A DNA stretch of 64,000 nucleotides from Rattus norvegicus (Eukaryota; Chordata; Mammalia; Rodentia; Muridae). Positions within the stretch are counted from its first letter, which is position 1. Each line of letters opens with the position of its first letter. Location of the stretch: positions 28,058,439 to 28,122,438 of the forward strand of contig NC_086034.1 in assembly GCF_036323735.1 (NCBI RefSeq). The letters run 5' to 3'. The translations under genes and the position numbers were made by a program. A model generated the notes under the pieces. The model searched no databases. It was not told the DNA's origin and was given only the letters and a program-made list of their open reading frames with translations. Positions 24,788 to 37,075 of the stretch are shown in pieces.

Positions 24788-24923
24788 CCCCCCTTCCTAT
24801 TGCTCCTCCCCCTTCCTATTGCTCCTCCCCCTTCCTATTGCTCCTCCCCCTTCCTATTGCTCCTCCCCCTTCCTATTGCTCCTCCCCCTTCCTATTGCTC
24901 CTCCCCCTTCCTATTGCTCCTCC
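24788..24923. repeat. 19-bp minisatellite, seven perfect copies
   Basis: The unit CCCCCTTCCTATTGCTCCT recurs with TTCCTATT starting at 24794, 24813, 24832, 24851, 24870, 24889 and 24908, a strict 19-bp period without differences. It is pyrimidine-rich on this strand. Confidence 0.97.
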
Positions 24924-25129
24924 CTGACTCCTCCTCCCCATCTCCCTCTCCCCTCCCCACTGGTCCCTTTTCTCACTACAATGTCCCCTTTGCTCTCCTG
25001 TCACACACGCTCTGTCATCCTTTTATCCCTTTCCTTTAAGATGTTTTTCTGCCCTCAGGTTCCCTTAGTTTCATGTCATACACTCTTTCACTTATAGAAC
25101 ACTCCCACGTTTTCAATAAAGATTAACCT

Positions 25130-25395
25130 CTAGGATTCCTGTGATATTTGCCATTCTGATTCTTAGCCCTTTTTTTGGCTCAAAAATAAATATAAGTTTC
25201 ATCCATTTTCTTTAGAAATCCCATGATTTCATTTTTAATGGATAAAAAAACATGACATCGTGCATATGTACCATATTTTCTTTATCATTTCATCTGTTGG
25301 TAGGCGTTTGGATTGGTTCCATTTCTTATCTTATTATGAATAGAACAGTAATAAACACAGATGTGCAAGATGTGTTTGATGTAGAATATCCTGAG

Positions 25396-25453
<58 letters not shown>

Positions 25454-25530
25454 ATTTAGGAGTGGTACAGCTGGATAATGCGGTGGTTCCAATTTTAGTT
25501 TTCTGTGCAGTCTTCACAGTGAAGACACAA
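25130..25530 (-). mobile_element. Old L1 ORF2 C-terminal fragment, antisense
   Basis: The plus strand shows the reversed ORF2 end: GTGCATATGTACCATATTTT, CTTTATCATTTCATCTGTTG, ATAGAACAGTAATAAACACA and GGAGTGGTACAGCTGGATAA. It is interrupted by the (TA)n at 25397-25441. Confidence 0.75.
25397..25441. repeat. (TA)n, then (TATG)n microsatellite
   Basis: About 22 TA units followed by TGTATGTATG, inside the antisense L1 fragment. Confidence 0.95.
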
Positions 25531-25599
25531 GCTTAATTTCTACAGGAAGTGAACAGAGTTGCTCCCCTCACCCCACCACAAGCACATTACTGCTGCTTG

Positions 25600-25713
25600 T
25601 ACCCTTGAAAGTGCTTATTCTGTTTAAGATAAGATCCCATTAGTGTTGAGAATGGAGACCAGGTCTTGTGCAACAGCAACAAGCACTCTTATGGCTCAGT
25701 CATCTCCTCAACC
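25600..25713 (-). mobile_element. Possible degenerate B3 SINE fragment
   Basis: CACTCTTATGGCTCAGTCAT followed by CTCCTCAACC resembles a reversed B2/B3 head. The rest is too diverged to be sure. Confidence 0.35.
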
Positions 25714-26186
25714 TCCAAGAAGACTTCAATGTAGAGTTTTTGAGAAAAAGTTTGCCGTCCCCTACCTTTTCGGTGTTAAGGCCAGTGTACAACAGCTGTG
25801 ACACAGCATGTTCTACAATTAAATCACCGTAATCCATTTCTTCTCTAACCAAGTAGTTCAGGGAAGGATTAAATACAGAAGTAAAAAAGAAAATCACAAT
25901 GCGGACACAATCTTCCTTCTCGTGGGATTACACCTCCCTGCTTCTGTGGACAAGGTTCTTACTTGAAAAAGTGAATTTAGCAGTTTATGCCATGTGATAA
26001 TTCCTCACTGAAAAGGAAGATTGTGTCAAATGCTCTACAGCTGCCAAAAGATTCTCAGGCTCTGTGACTCTTCCTGACATGTGAAAGGAAATTTATTCAT
26101 AAGTAGCTTTAAACAAAGACCTAGCTGATTACTGAGCTCAATCTGACTTTGCCAGCTAACTGATTATGGTCCAACTTCCTGTCTTG

Positions 26187-26219
26187 AAATCTCAATCTCT
26201 CTCTCTCTCTTTCTCTCTA

Positions 26220-26262
<43 letters not shown>

Positions 26263-26282
26263 GTTTTTTTTTTTTTTTTTTT
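26187..26282. repeat. (CT)n followed by poly(T)
   Basis: CT dinucleotides with TTT interruptions to 26263, then about 19 T. Confidence 0.95.
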
Positions 26283-27119
26283 AGAAAAATCTTGTTAAAA
26301 CCTTTCCCTGAAGCAAACCAGCAATAGCCTTTTCTCATAAAATTAAAGTTATTTCCCACAGGGAAAATAAAAAACTTGATTCATTTTCCTTTCTATTTTA
26401 TACAATGTACATTTGCATGATTTTAGTGTTTTGAAATTTTTCTCAATTATTCAGTTCAAGTTGGACCCCAAGAGTCTTCTTAAGCTAAGCTTAGATTGTT
26501 CTGAATAAATTTAAGAGCAAAATATCAACTTGGAACCTCTAATAAACATAAAAAATAATGTGATAGTGCCATTAAGGAAATAATTAAACAGAGATGTATT
26601 TCACACAAATCATCATTGCTACATTATGGATGAAAACGTGAATGGAATACAGGTTTTTCCCTACAGAATGATTGTGCAAAGAAGATGATTTCAATGCTAT
26701 AGTAAAATTACGGTGTAAAATATTTGTGATGTGAGGCAGTTTTATCTGAGGGAAACTTGAAGCTTGGGGATTCAGAGAGTCTACGAAGCTGTTCTTGGTA
26801 CACGCTAGTATCTGACATTTAAAGACAAGAACAAGCAGGCTCCCTAGGCATTTTAATCTCTTCAGTATCTCTTCAATGTAGTCAGCACATGTTGATTTCT
26901 CTTTTTATATATAAGACTTGAATCAATGGATAATTTCTCAAAGCCCTTGCATGTAAGAGACACCAATGCTATGGGCCAAATGATGTTTGAATTATTCTGT
27001 GGCCAACACATGCTTATCTTCATTGCTTCTGTGTTTGAGTTGAAAGGAAAGCTGCTTTTAGGCTTGGCCTTCTGTATCTTAAAAACTTTAAAAATTACAA
27101 CTATTATTAATATTACCAT
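26283..27119. other. Intronic sequence, no gene
   Basis: AT-rich; nothing recognised. Confidence 0.6.
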
Positions 27120-27293
27120 TATTATTAGTGTGCATGGGGAGGAGGTTGTGTGTATATATGTGGTTGGTAAATAGCTGTGGAGGCTTTAGGCAAGCTCCTG
27201 GTGTCAGCTCCCTCCTTCTACCATGTGGGATTCTGGGATTGAACTCAGTCTTGGGGGCAAATACCTTTATGAGTCATCTGGATGGCCCAGCCC
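27120..27293 (-). mobile_element. B3-type SINE, degenerate
   Basis: Reversed layout: GTGGGATTCTGGGATTGAAC for box B, then CCTTTATGAGTCATCTGGAT and GGCCCAGCCCC for the head. Confidence 0.65.
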
Positions 27294-27449
27294 CTAAATG
27301 TCTTAACTTCTACTCTCCATATGCTTCCTTGCCAATCCCCCTTGGCTCAGTCAGAATATTTATTTTTTTATAAATTAAAAAAGAAAACACTTAAATTCAT
27401 CCCTGAGATTATTGCAGTGGTTGTAAAACAAAGTCTTCATTACCTTTAA

Positions 27450-27530
27450 AGTCACCTAGGTATCCACCAATCGGTGACTGGATAAGGAAATGTGGCAAAA
27501 ATGAGCAATGGAGTTTTCTTCATTTGGTTT
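27450..27530 (+). mobile_element. Short L1 ORF2 C-terminal fragment
   Basis: TATCCACCAATCGGTGACTG, GATAAGGAAATGTGG and CAATGGAGTTTTCTTC recall the conserved end of L1 ORF2 in direct orientation. Confidence 0.5.
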
Positions 27531-27949
27531 TCCAAATTTCCTATCGCACATTCCATGACAATTTTACCTGTTCTGTTTTGACAAACAGAAGTTTGTATGC
27601 AAACTTCCTACATCTACCTATGCGATTACTTGTTTATACATTTCTCCATGCGTACTTTAACTAAATGGTTTCTTAAATATAGTAATGTGACTACTTCTAG
27701 GCTTGACTGAGTTCAAACTTAAGCACTAAGAGTTTGGTATTAAAAAAGAGAAGCATAAAGTGACCAAATTTTTAAAAGTTCATGATTTGAATTAGCTTAT
27801 GTTTGACAAAATTAGGATATTCAATAAACTTTAATTGTGTTTGTACTATGCTCTAGTGTTGGCAAATAAAACAAGATCTTTGTGTTGAGTTAGATGGTCT
27901 CAGAGGGTCTTAGGAGTGTAAAAGCATTATTAAAGATTAATGCAATCTG

Positions 27950-28062
27950 ACCAGGAACGTGAAAAAGAGCAAGGACAGGTAAATGGGGTGGCTTTGTGGG
28001 AGGAAGGGGAAGACAGAATTGATGTAATTATATTATCGTTTCCAAAAATAAAATAAATAGCT
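27950..28062 (+). mobile_element. Lx 3'-end fragment
   Basis: AGAGCAAGGACAGGTAAATG, a GGAGGAAGGGGAAG tract and GATGTAATTATATTATCG followed by AATAAAATAAAT match the last part of Lx 3' ends. Confidence 0.6.
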
Positions 28063-28177
28063 TTTAAAACTTAAAAATAACTTTTAAAACTTAAAAAGTT
28101 TTACAAGTTTTACTTAAAAACTCATTTACGAACTCATTTTTCTAATTTTTAAAAGTATATTTTAAAAATCCATCTCT

Positions 28178-28205
28178 GTCTGTCTGCCTGCCTGCCTGCC
28201 TGCCT
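28178..28205. repeat. (TGTC/TGCC)n microsatellite
   Basis: Short tandem CTGT then CTGC units. Confidence 0.9.
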
Positions 28206-31200
28206 ATCATCTATTTCTCCTGTGTGTGTTAGATTTTGGATGGGAGCATAGTGAAAGACACTAAAGCAGAGTTCAGACATCAGTGCTGAAGCAAATGATT
28301 GAAGTGATAGCCTTTTCTCTGGCTAGCGTCTCAGTCACAGTCTCTACTCCAGGGTAACACAGCAGGGGAAGAAGAGACTTGAGAACCTTTACTTTTTAAT
28401 TTTACCATTAACAGGAAGACTTTGAGGTTGTTCACAGGTAGATGTGGAAGTGCCACAGAGAATTAACCACTAAACCACAGAGAAGGAAAGGCTCACTTAT
28501 TAAACAACAGCTACAAAAAGAGCCAAACCATTAAGAAAGCAGTGATATAAAGATCTTTGGGCAAGTATCCGTGGGATGGACACAGACACCTTTTTCTTGA
28601 GAACAAAAAATAGAAAAAGAAATAGCATGTAGAGAAGAGAAGGTAGAAGAGACAGGTGTGAGGGGTCCAGCTACCTCTTGCTACAGAGGATACAACATAC
28701 ATGCACACCCTACGTTAGGAAAGAAAACCTAGGGTTAATGTCACACACAGGCTGCAAATAATTACAGATGCCTGGAGAAAGTGATGGGAAGTTATCCAAG
28801 CATGGATGTAAGAATTGTGGCCCAGTCTTGAGGCCCCTGGTGGAGAGTGAATAATGGGGATTTATAGTAAATGCTGCTGCTGATATTATGGAGTGATGTG
28901 TTAGCATTGAGTAAGAGAGGACTCCTGCACATGCCACTGTCCCCACATTACCAGTTTAGATATAGGAAAGACACGGTAGAAAGAACTCTTGAACATGACA
29001 GCATACTCGTGTCTCAGTTACGGTAATATGGGGAAATGTGATCTTGGGCACTTGGAGGTCATGAGGCATGTGAAGAGCTGGTGACAGAACTGGCGGAACT
29101 TGATAATAACGGTGTGTGTGCAGGATGGTCATGTTTCTCACGGAGAGTGCCCTGTGCGTTCAGTTGTACTTGTTTTGTATAGGTAAAGGAAAGTAATTGT
29201 ATACAGAATTACTTAGCACTTGAGTAACTGAAGTCAATCAGATGCTGATGCCCTTACCCTCTGTACCAGTACATTAGGAAAAGTCTCAGCTTGCTCATTG
29301 GAAAACTAATTTAAAAATAATGCTTAAGGGGCCATGGAAAGTAAAGAGGCTGGCACATAGCCCATGGGAAGTACACAAATCTCTGCTCATCTTATTTATT
29401 TAAAGCATAGATGATTTTTACATAATTTTGGACTGTTAATGTTATTATGCCAGGCTATGGGATCCTTGGATTATTGCTATCGCTTGTATGTATTTGGCTT
29501 ATATACAGCATTGCTGTCACAATTCCATTTCGGAATGCACGCAGCACATAGTTTGTTAGAATGAGCACTCATACACACAAGGCTGTGAAGTCTGACTCCA
29601 TACAGGTGGGTCAGAAGATGACGTGTTTGAATCTCTGAACCAATCATGACAGAGTCCTGGCTTGACGAAAGCACGGCGATTGTGCATATGTAGGCCCTTA
29701 AAGGACATTTGAGACTGAGACTAGTTTTATAGTTGGTTCTAGTGGATGCTTAAGACCAGCTTTTTAGAATTGGCTTTCTCGTTTGTAAAACCTTATGTGG
29801 CTGTTAGGAGGCTCTTGATACCTGAGCAAATATTGTTAAAGTATGAGCAGCTCCACAAAGGAAGTGCTACCATTTCATCAGGAAGCTCAGCAGAAGTTGT
29901 CTGTAGGTGCTACAATGCAGTTTCTGCAAGTTTGCTTGTTCGTTTTTGCTTTTGCTTTTTTTTTTTAAATCAAGGTAATGCAGTTTTTCGTGTCTCCATT
30001 GAGTCATCTTTTATCTCAATGAGTTGTAATGTCAGAAAGCAGGAAGCCCTCAGTTTACACTGCTATTGAGATTGCATTTCTACTAAGATACTCATAGTCT
30101 TTTTTTAGTTAAGCTTAAGGACACACAGTCCTTTCCTCTCTCTCACTCCCCCACTCCCCCACTTCTCTACTTCCTAATAGCTTTTGCATTGTTGACCAGT
30201 TCTCCTCCTTGGAATGCCCTTCTTTTTAGCTTATGCCATCCAGCTCTTATCACAACACTCAGAGCTGAGAAACCTGGAATCAGAAGGCACACACAATGAT
30301 TATAGTTATTGGAGTAGTGACACTTATAAAGACATACTGAAAATGTTGGGAGTCTCGAAGCTGTGAAATGAAAGAGAATATAGAATTCAATCTATCTAAA
30401 TTCATAGCTAAGACTCTCAAGTGTATTTCAAAATTATAGGTCTAATGGACTAGTTCTTACTGTGTGACCATAGTAATTGTGAGACACATAAATCCCCATG
30501 CTTAACATCTCAGAGAAGGAAAGGTTAGAAAGGCAGAGATGCCCTGACAGTTGTCTTCCAATATGCAAATATCTCATGTGTGAAAGAACAATTGTCTTGC
30601 TTGTCTTTCACTGACCCACGTGAGTAGAAATCAATGTACATACATTTTCATTACGAGACAGAAGGAGAGATGGCGTCATCACAGAGCACTCATAGAATGG
30701 TTACGTAGCAACCAGTATAAAATAAACCAGAAGAAATAGGACCTCAGCTTTCTTTTCCAAGGTTGCCATTCCCCCATCAGCCCTCAATGCTAGGCCACCA
30801 TCCTACACTTTCCCTGGGAACTTTGTGTATGACTCTCTCTGTTGTTCTTGATTTTAACTACCTTGATCTTAGACTTGTGACTTTAAAATATCCACTTCAA
30901 AGCCTTGCCTCTTCAGTAGCTCTTCAACTCCAATAACTGACTATGGGGAGTGGGACACGTACCTATTCCTACAGCTGATCCTTAAGATGGAGTTCCCTTC
31001 TAAAGATCTTAAAGCTGGAGTTCCCCTTTAAAGATCTCATTTCAAAAGAATCCCCACTGACTCAGGGTAATGACCTCTCTTTTATGTTTGAACCTTCCAT
31101 GTACTCCACACTCTATGTTCAATAACCTAATATTTTTCTTCAGTACTTTTGGGTATTTTCTTTCTATCCCCATTGGCTTCTCTCCTTTTCCTACCTTCTT

Positions 31201-31339
31201 GTCTGCTCCCCCACCCATCTTCCTGAACTCTTCTCCCTTTCTTTCCTTTCTTCCACTTCCTTCCCATGTCCTGGCACATACCAAGCAAGTATTCTACTCC
31301 TAAACTCCACACTCATTCCCCCTGTGGTAGTTTTGAATG
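28206..31339. other. Marchf1 intron, mostly unique sequence
   Basis: No exon is found in 3.1 kb. The one local structure is a 28-bp imperfect direct duplication (30977-31004 and 31005-31032). Confidence 0.5.
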
Positions 31340-31870
31340 GTTAATGATGCCCAAGTTGTTTTTAAACTGTCACCTAGAAGTTTCAGAAGCCCAAATGAAA
31401 AAGTGTTATTAATATGGCTTCCTAAACATCGTCTAAACAAGGACAACACCAATGGATGTGTTAACATAGAAAAGCATAGATCTCAAGAGACCTCAATTCT
31501 AGACAAAGAACTGGCAGCCAAGGAATGCAGAGAGCAGGAGAAATAGTCTTCCCCAGAGAATTATACACCAATCAGTTATCCAAATGATCATCACTGAAAA
31601 CATGTACATATTAGTAACATTGTACAACTAAGCCAGAATAGTATTAGGGAAGACACACACACACAACACACACACACACACACACATTCACACACACACA
31701 CATATACACATTCGCCACCACCATCACCACCACCATCACCAACTAAGGAAAGGGAGGCCATGAATTTGGAAGAGAGCAGTAGGGTATGTGTTACACACTA
31801 AAGTCTTTGGAGGGAAGAACGGAAAATGGGAAATAATCTAATTATCTTATAATTTCAATAAATAAAAAAA
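31340..31870 (+). mobile_element. Lx-type L1 3' end
   Basis: AAACAAGGACAACACCAATG, AGACAAAGAACTGGCAGCCA, AGGAGAAATAGTCTTCCCCA, CACCAATCAGTTATCC and GAAAACATGTACATATTAGT form the ordered Lx 3' UTR. Then come a CA array (31650-31700), CACCAC repeats (31708-31740), GAGGCCATGAATTTGGAAG and an AATAAATAAA tail. Confidence 0.85.
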
Positions 31871-31949
31871 ATAAAAATAGGCTTTCCTCTTCCATTGGGA
31901 GACATTCTCAAAACATAGTTACTTAGACTCTCCCAAAGCACCAACTTCC

Positions 31950-32105
31950 TGGGCTGGGAGCTCAGCTCATTTGGTGGGTGGCTTGCCTAGCATGAAGAAA
32001 ATCCCAGTTGTCTAGCACCACATAGAGCAAGTGTGATGGTAGCATCTGTGACCCCATCCCTAACAAGGTTAGGCGGGAGGCTCATTGGCATCTAGGCATA
32101 GCAGT
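31950..32105 (+). mobile_element. B4 SINE
   Basis: An ID-like head (GGGAGCTCAGCTCATTTGGT, GGCTTGCCTAGCATG) joined to a B1-like segment. Confidence 0.65.
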
Positions 32106-32469
32106 GTGGTACAGAAACAACTTCTCTGTTTATCTGTAAGTGGTGTTGTGCAAAAATCTTGGTTCCCTTTCAGCTAACAGGCAGTGCAGAGGACCTCACT
32201 CTGCCTTCTTCGCAGCACAGCTGATTTACAAATAGGCCACAATATGACTGGTGTTGAGAACTACTGGTGTCCTTGATAAAAGAATGACCGTCAACATCGA
32301 ATTTACCAGTGCGCTCCTTTGTGTGTCCCATGTGTGCTGAATTACCTTATCTCTTCAAGTTCTGCAGCAGTAAAGTGGGAAAATCAAATGTCTATTTCGT
32401 AGAGGCCGAGAAAGAATTAAACTAATGATCAACAAGGCTTATGGAATGTGGTTTTTATTTAGCCTGCAC

Positions 32470-32612
32470 CTTTTCTTTTGAGATGTGGTCTCATGTATCT
32501 CAGGCTGGTCTTCAGCTTGATATGTAGACAAGAATGGCCTTGCATTTTTGATCCTCCTGCTTCTACCTCCTAAGAGCTTTGCTGAGAGGCCTGTGCTACC
32601 AAGCTTAGGTTG
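32470..32612 (-). mobile_element. B1 SINE
   Basis: Reversed B1: GAGATGTGGTCTCATGTATC, TCAGGCTGGTCTTCAGCTTG, CTCCTGCTTCTACCTCCTAA. Confidence 0.75.
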
Positions 32613-34289
32613 TTCAGGGCTCTAAATGGACCTCAAGGTTTCCTGCTTGTTAGCTTTGCTTGTTATCAACTGATCAGTGCTTATTTTCTCTGTCTTTTGC
32701 AAGGATTATATTAATGTCTACCTCTTGGGATGTCCTAAAATTTGATTTTATGATATCTTCCCTTTCTTGATAATGTCTCATCTTAATTTAAGGACACATT
32801 TAAATGGAAGGATCCTCTAAAAAGAATGGAATCTTCAGGTCTTTCATCCTCTATTTTCTGCTTCACTGCAATGATAACTCCATTCTTGAGCTGACATTTG
32901 CTCTGAAATCCTTTACCACGCAGACTCCAGCATGCCTCTTTGTTGACGGTCTCATCTATGTAGGTTCTAACTCATTATTATAACGTGTACTTATAACATA
33001 TGTAAGTAGATTCATGCATATTAGTCACGGGGATGTCATGCTTTCATGTTTTTGTATTTATATGAAGTGGAAAGAGTGTCAACAAGTGAGGGTAAAAATG
33101 GCTACCCACTGGACCATGAAGGCATGAAGGAGTGGGTTGGTGCTGCCAGACTGTGGGACTTAAATGTGAGCTGAGTGGAGACCAGGAGGGGCTCAGTGAA
33201 ATGACTCAGCAGTTCCCAGAGGTGGCTTCCAGTTATCAGGGGAGCATTTACTGCTAGGAAAGCTCACACATAGTGAAAGGGAGGAAATTATATGCTTCGT
33301 AAAACTCTATAAGGTATTCACATTTGAGGAAGTGAGCTGAGGTGTGCCAACTTTATATCCTATTTGAGCAGCAGAGGAAGTCAAGCAGGGTGATTTTCAT
33401 CAGAAAGGAGAAGTAACTCAGCTAAAAAGCAAAGGAGAAAATGGACAGCTTTTAACAACAGTTTTTGTTGACGGCTGCTTATTGATAGAGTTATCGTACA
33501 TTTCTATAATTAAAAAAATGTTTTAGACACCAGATTTCTAAAATATCTTTATCAGAGATGGTAAAGTTGAACTACTACCAAACCTACAATTTAAAACTTT
33601 TGAAAATTCAAATAAAAACTTTGTATTTCCTTATGTGTTTTAAGAGTAAAAGTGTTCTAGAAACAATGAGAATGCTTTTGTGATCCTAAGTCTGGCCACT
33701 CTGCACACTTAAAAAAAAAAAAAAAAAGAACGCCGGATGAGTGGCAGGTCCTTACACGTAAGGGATGTTTATAAAGGGTTTTGGTTCTCAATGCAATATT
33801 CTCAGCTCAAATAAGCTGCTGTATAACATGACTCCCTGAGTGTTATTTTATGCCCTAAATTGTCACCAACGACTTGGTCACAATCTCAGCCCATCTGCAC
33901 AGGACTGTGGGGAATGATAAACAACAGTGTCAAGGACAGAGCAAAAGCTCCTGGCTCCTCGAGATGTTCCTGGAGCCCATCCAAAGCATTGCCAATCAGC
34001 TGCATTTTCTTCCCACCCGCTATCATACTGAGGAGAAACAGTGGAGAAGACAATGATCATCCTGGCGTGCCAATAATGGAGGCATGGGAGGCCAAGTCTC
34101 ATTTGCATGCCTAGGCTTTGGGTTCTGTGGCAGATTGGGAAGGTTCTATTGGGACTACTACCTCTGGGCCCGTCTCTTCTCTGGAGATAGTACCTGACAT
34201 TGATTGTAGGAGTTTAAATCCTAATTGGGGTGGAGGATTCTGAGTTTCCTGCATTCTTGACTAAACTAAGGGACTGGTTCACATAGAGA
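32613..34289. other. Intronic sequence, no gene
   Basis: Nothing is recognised except an 18-base A run near 33711-33728. Overlapping short frames at 33860-34114 have no family resemblance. Confidence 0.5.
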
Positions 34290-34880
34290 CATCAGTTAGG
34301 TTCACATAGCTGTGAGCAACACGCTTTGGGGAGGGCAGGTTTATTTTGAGTTTGGAGGGCTTCAGTCCACCATCCTGAAGAATACATATGACAGAATGGC
34401 TTCCTTAGTGAGGACTTAGTCAGTGGCACATATTGGAACTCTTCTAATACCATAATGGACTAAGAAGTAGAGCAGGCTGGCATTAGGACTGAGTTTAACT
34501 TTCAAAGGTGAACCTTCTGCAGCCTATGTCTACCAGCCAGGCCATTTCTCCTTTTTATTTAACCATCTATTATTTTTATTTTTATGTGCATGGGTGTATA
34601 CACCATGTGTGCAGGCACTTATGGAGGACAGAAGAAGGCATTAGATCCCCCGGATCTAGAGTTACACACGATTATTAGCTGCCTTACTTGAGTGCTGGGA
34701 ACTGAACTCAGGTCCTGTGGAGAAGCGGCAGGTGCTCTTAACTGCTGATCCATCCCTCCAGGCCCAGTTTTTACCTCTTTAAAGCTTTGCATTAAAAAAA
34801 ATCATCTCCCAAGCTGAGAGTCAAGGGCTTATGTCTGAGCTTGTGGGGGCTCATTTCAGGCTCAAACTGTAACGGTGGAC
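34290..34880 (-). mobile_element. Degraded LTR (MaLR-like) split by a B3 SINE
   Basis: GGCAGGTTTATTTTGAGTTT, GGAGGGCTTCAGTCCACCAT and GTGGGGGCTCATTTCAGGCT are reminiscent of reversed rodent MaLR LTRs. The two parts (34290-34555 and 34770-34880) flank a SINE. The assignment is tentative. Confidence 0.35.
34558..34767 (-). mobile_element. B3 SINE
   Basis: GGAACTGAACTCAGGTCCTG, GGTGCTCTTAACTGCTGATC and CATCCCTCCAGGCCC form the reversed B3 end; GTGTGCAGGCACTTATGGAG and ACAGAAGAAGGCATTAGATC lie in its body. Confidence 0.9.
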
Positions 34881-34909
34881 GAGGTAACTTTTACAAAGCT
34901 TCCTTTAAG

Positions 34910-35027
34910 TTTTTTCTTGAGACAGGCTCTTTCTGTATGGTTTAGGCTGACAAATAATTTATAATCCTATTGTTCTAGTCTCCAAAATTCTGGGATTATT
35001 GGGCTATACCCCCATGCCCAGCTCTGA
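34910..35027 (-). mobile_element. B1 SINE, diverged
   Basis: CTTGAGACAGGCTCTTTCTG, AATTCTGGGATTATTGGGCT and CCCCCATGCCCAGCT show a reversed B1. Confidence 0.8.
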
Positions 35028-36591
35028 GAATTTCTTAGGAATCTTTTGGGGCTTATGGATACATTGCTTTCTCTCCAACTGCCTTTGTTGGAATATTCAG
35101 TCTCAGGAATAGTAAGTCAGGCATATGTAGAATGAGAATAGATTTCTTTTGGTTTTGGGTTAATTTCAGTTGCCTAAATATTTCACGCAAATGGGAGTGC
35201 AAAAGCTGAGATGTAGTGTTTAGGATAATCCTTCCTCTATAGAGCATCTTCTTTCTGCCTAACCCAGTATTTTCTAAGTGCAGAGAATAACTTCCTCTGA
35301 AGACAATAGACACAGTTTTCCTCAAAGGCCTTTATCTTTCCTTATCCTTCTTTATGATTTTGGCCGCATGTAAATGTCTAAATTGATAACATAAAGTGTA
35401 TATCCCACAGTCAGAATTTTCTCTATATTTTTTTGAGATGTCAGAAAGATTTGTCTTATATCTGCTTGGAGATCTCTTAGGGATTGTTTATAAGACTAAA
35501 AAAGTCAAGCCTGACATAATTCTAAATGGTATTTTCAATGCTATTAGGCTAAATTTTTATTATCCTCAGGCCTCAACAGAAGCATGAACAGAAAGATGCG
35601 AACTCATTTGTCTTCACTGCACAGATACACTCAGAGAGGCAAATGCTGTCAGGTACACACAGCTCACACAGTACACAGGCTCCGAACACAGCAGCCCTAA
35701 GTGAAGCGACGAGTCACAGCTTCTCACCCTTTTACTTCTGCACGGGCAGACATTATAAACTTGATCTGCTTTCCTGATGGTTCCTTTGCTGTTGTTGCCA
35801 AGTATCAAAATTCATACCACCTCACGTTTCAACCATGACTTCCTTTCAATTTTGTCTACTCATTAATCTTACTTGGCTGAGCGTAACATCAAAGGAAGTT
35901 TCACATTGCTATGGATAATTGACAGAGCACATGCTTTATCTATAGGAAGCCAAAAAGTGCTCTGATTCAGAAATCCCCCTCTGCACATGAATTTTTGACA
36001 AACAGTTGACACTTTAGTCTGTCCATTCTGAGTGAACACTCAGTCGGTAGACAACTGCTCATGCATTCCTCCATCCACCCCCACATTCACCTGCTACTGT
36101 TCTTTTGGAAAATTTTTTTTGCATGAACACTGCGTGTAAGGTTTTATAAGGTGTTATGATAAGTACTAACATGCACGCATCGGAGTCTGCATTTTAGGTA
36201 GGGAGCTTAGGTTATGACAGCTTATATATTGGATAATTATCCAATTATCCAGGAAGTAAGTGGTACTGGTAGAAGTAGCATTTGGTACTACAAAGGCTCC
36301 TTTATTTGAAAGGAAAATCATATACAGGAAGAGTTGTCGAGAATCAATGGAAGCTATGGCAATAAAGTGTGGTTGAAGACTGCTAGAGCTTTGGCAGGGA
36401 ACGATGAATGTTTCTTGGATGCTCTGAGAATGGAATTTTTCGGGAATGCTTACAAGTAAGACCCATCACCTCCTCAAGTAACAATATATGGACAATTACA
36501 AAATAAATATGTGAAGAAGATCATAATGAAATTTCATGCTGAAAAATAAGTGAGATTATAGAGAGCCTTAAATTTCCTTCAATCAGTGCTG
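35028..36591. other. Intronic sequence, no gene
   Basis: Nothing recognised apart from an 18-bp palindrome at 36228-36245. Confidence 0.5.
36228..36245. repeat. 18-bp perfect palindrome
   Basis: ATTGGATAATTATCCAAT is self-complementary. It contains two inverted ATTGG/CCAAT halves around TAATTA. Confidence 0.9.
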
Positions 36592-37075
36592 ACACACGCA
36601 TACCACACACACACACACACACACAAACATACCATAGACATATATATATACATATACCACACACTTATACATATCATACACATAATACACATGCACATAA
36701 ACATACCACACACGTACACTACATAAACATATATCATACCACACAAACACATACATAACACACACATACACATACCACATACACAGACATACCACACACA
36801 CAAACATACTGTACACATATAAACAACGCACACAGGCATACTCCCCAACACCACATGCATGCATACCACACACATATACATTTACACATACCACACACAC
36901 ACACATACTGCACACATATAGACATACCTCCCACATATACATGCCATACACACATACACATGCACATACACATACCACATACACACACCACATGTATATA
37001 CCACACACATACCACACACATACATATGCACAAACACATACCACATGCACATACACTTACACTGTACACACACAT
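36592..37075. repeat. CA/TA-rich compound low-complexity tract
   Basis: Almost 500 bp of ACACATACC, ACACATAT and (CA)n variants with few other words. The long cysteine/valine-rich minus-strand frames here are a by-product of the repeat. Confidence 0.95.

Noticed and set aside
24771..25097. 108-codon proline/leucine-rich plus-strand frame
   Set aside because: It is the 19-bp minisatellite read through; because 19 is not a multiple of 3 the frame cycles through all three readings, and there is no splice or start context.
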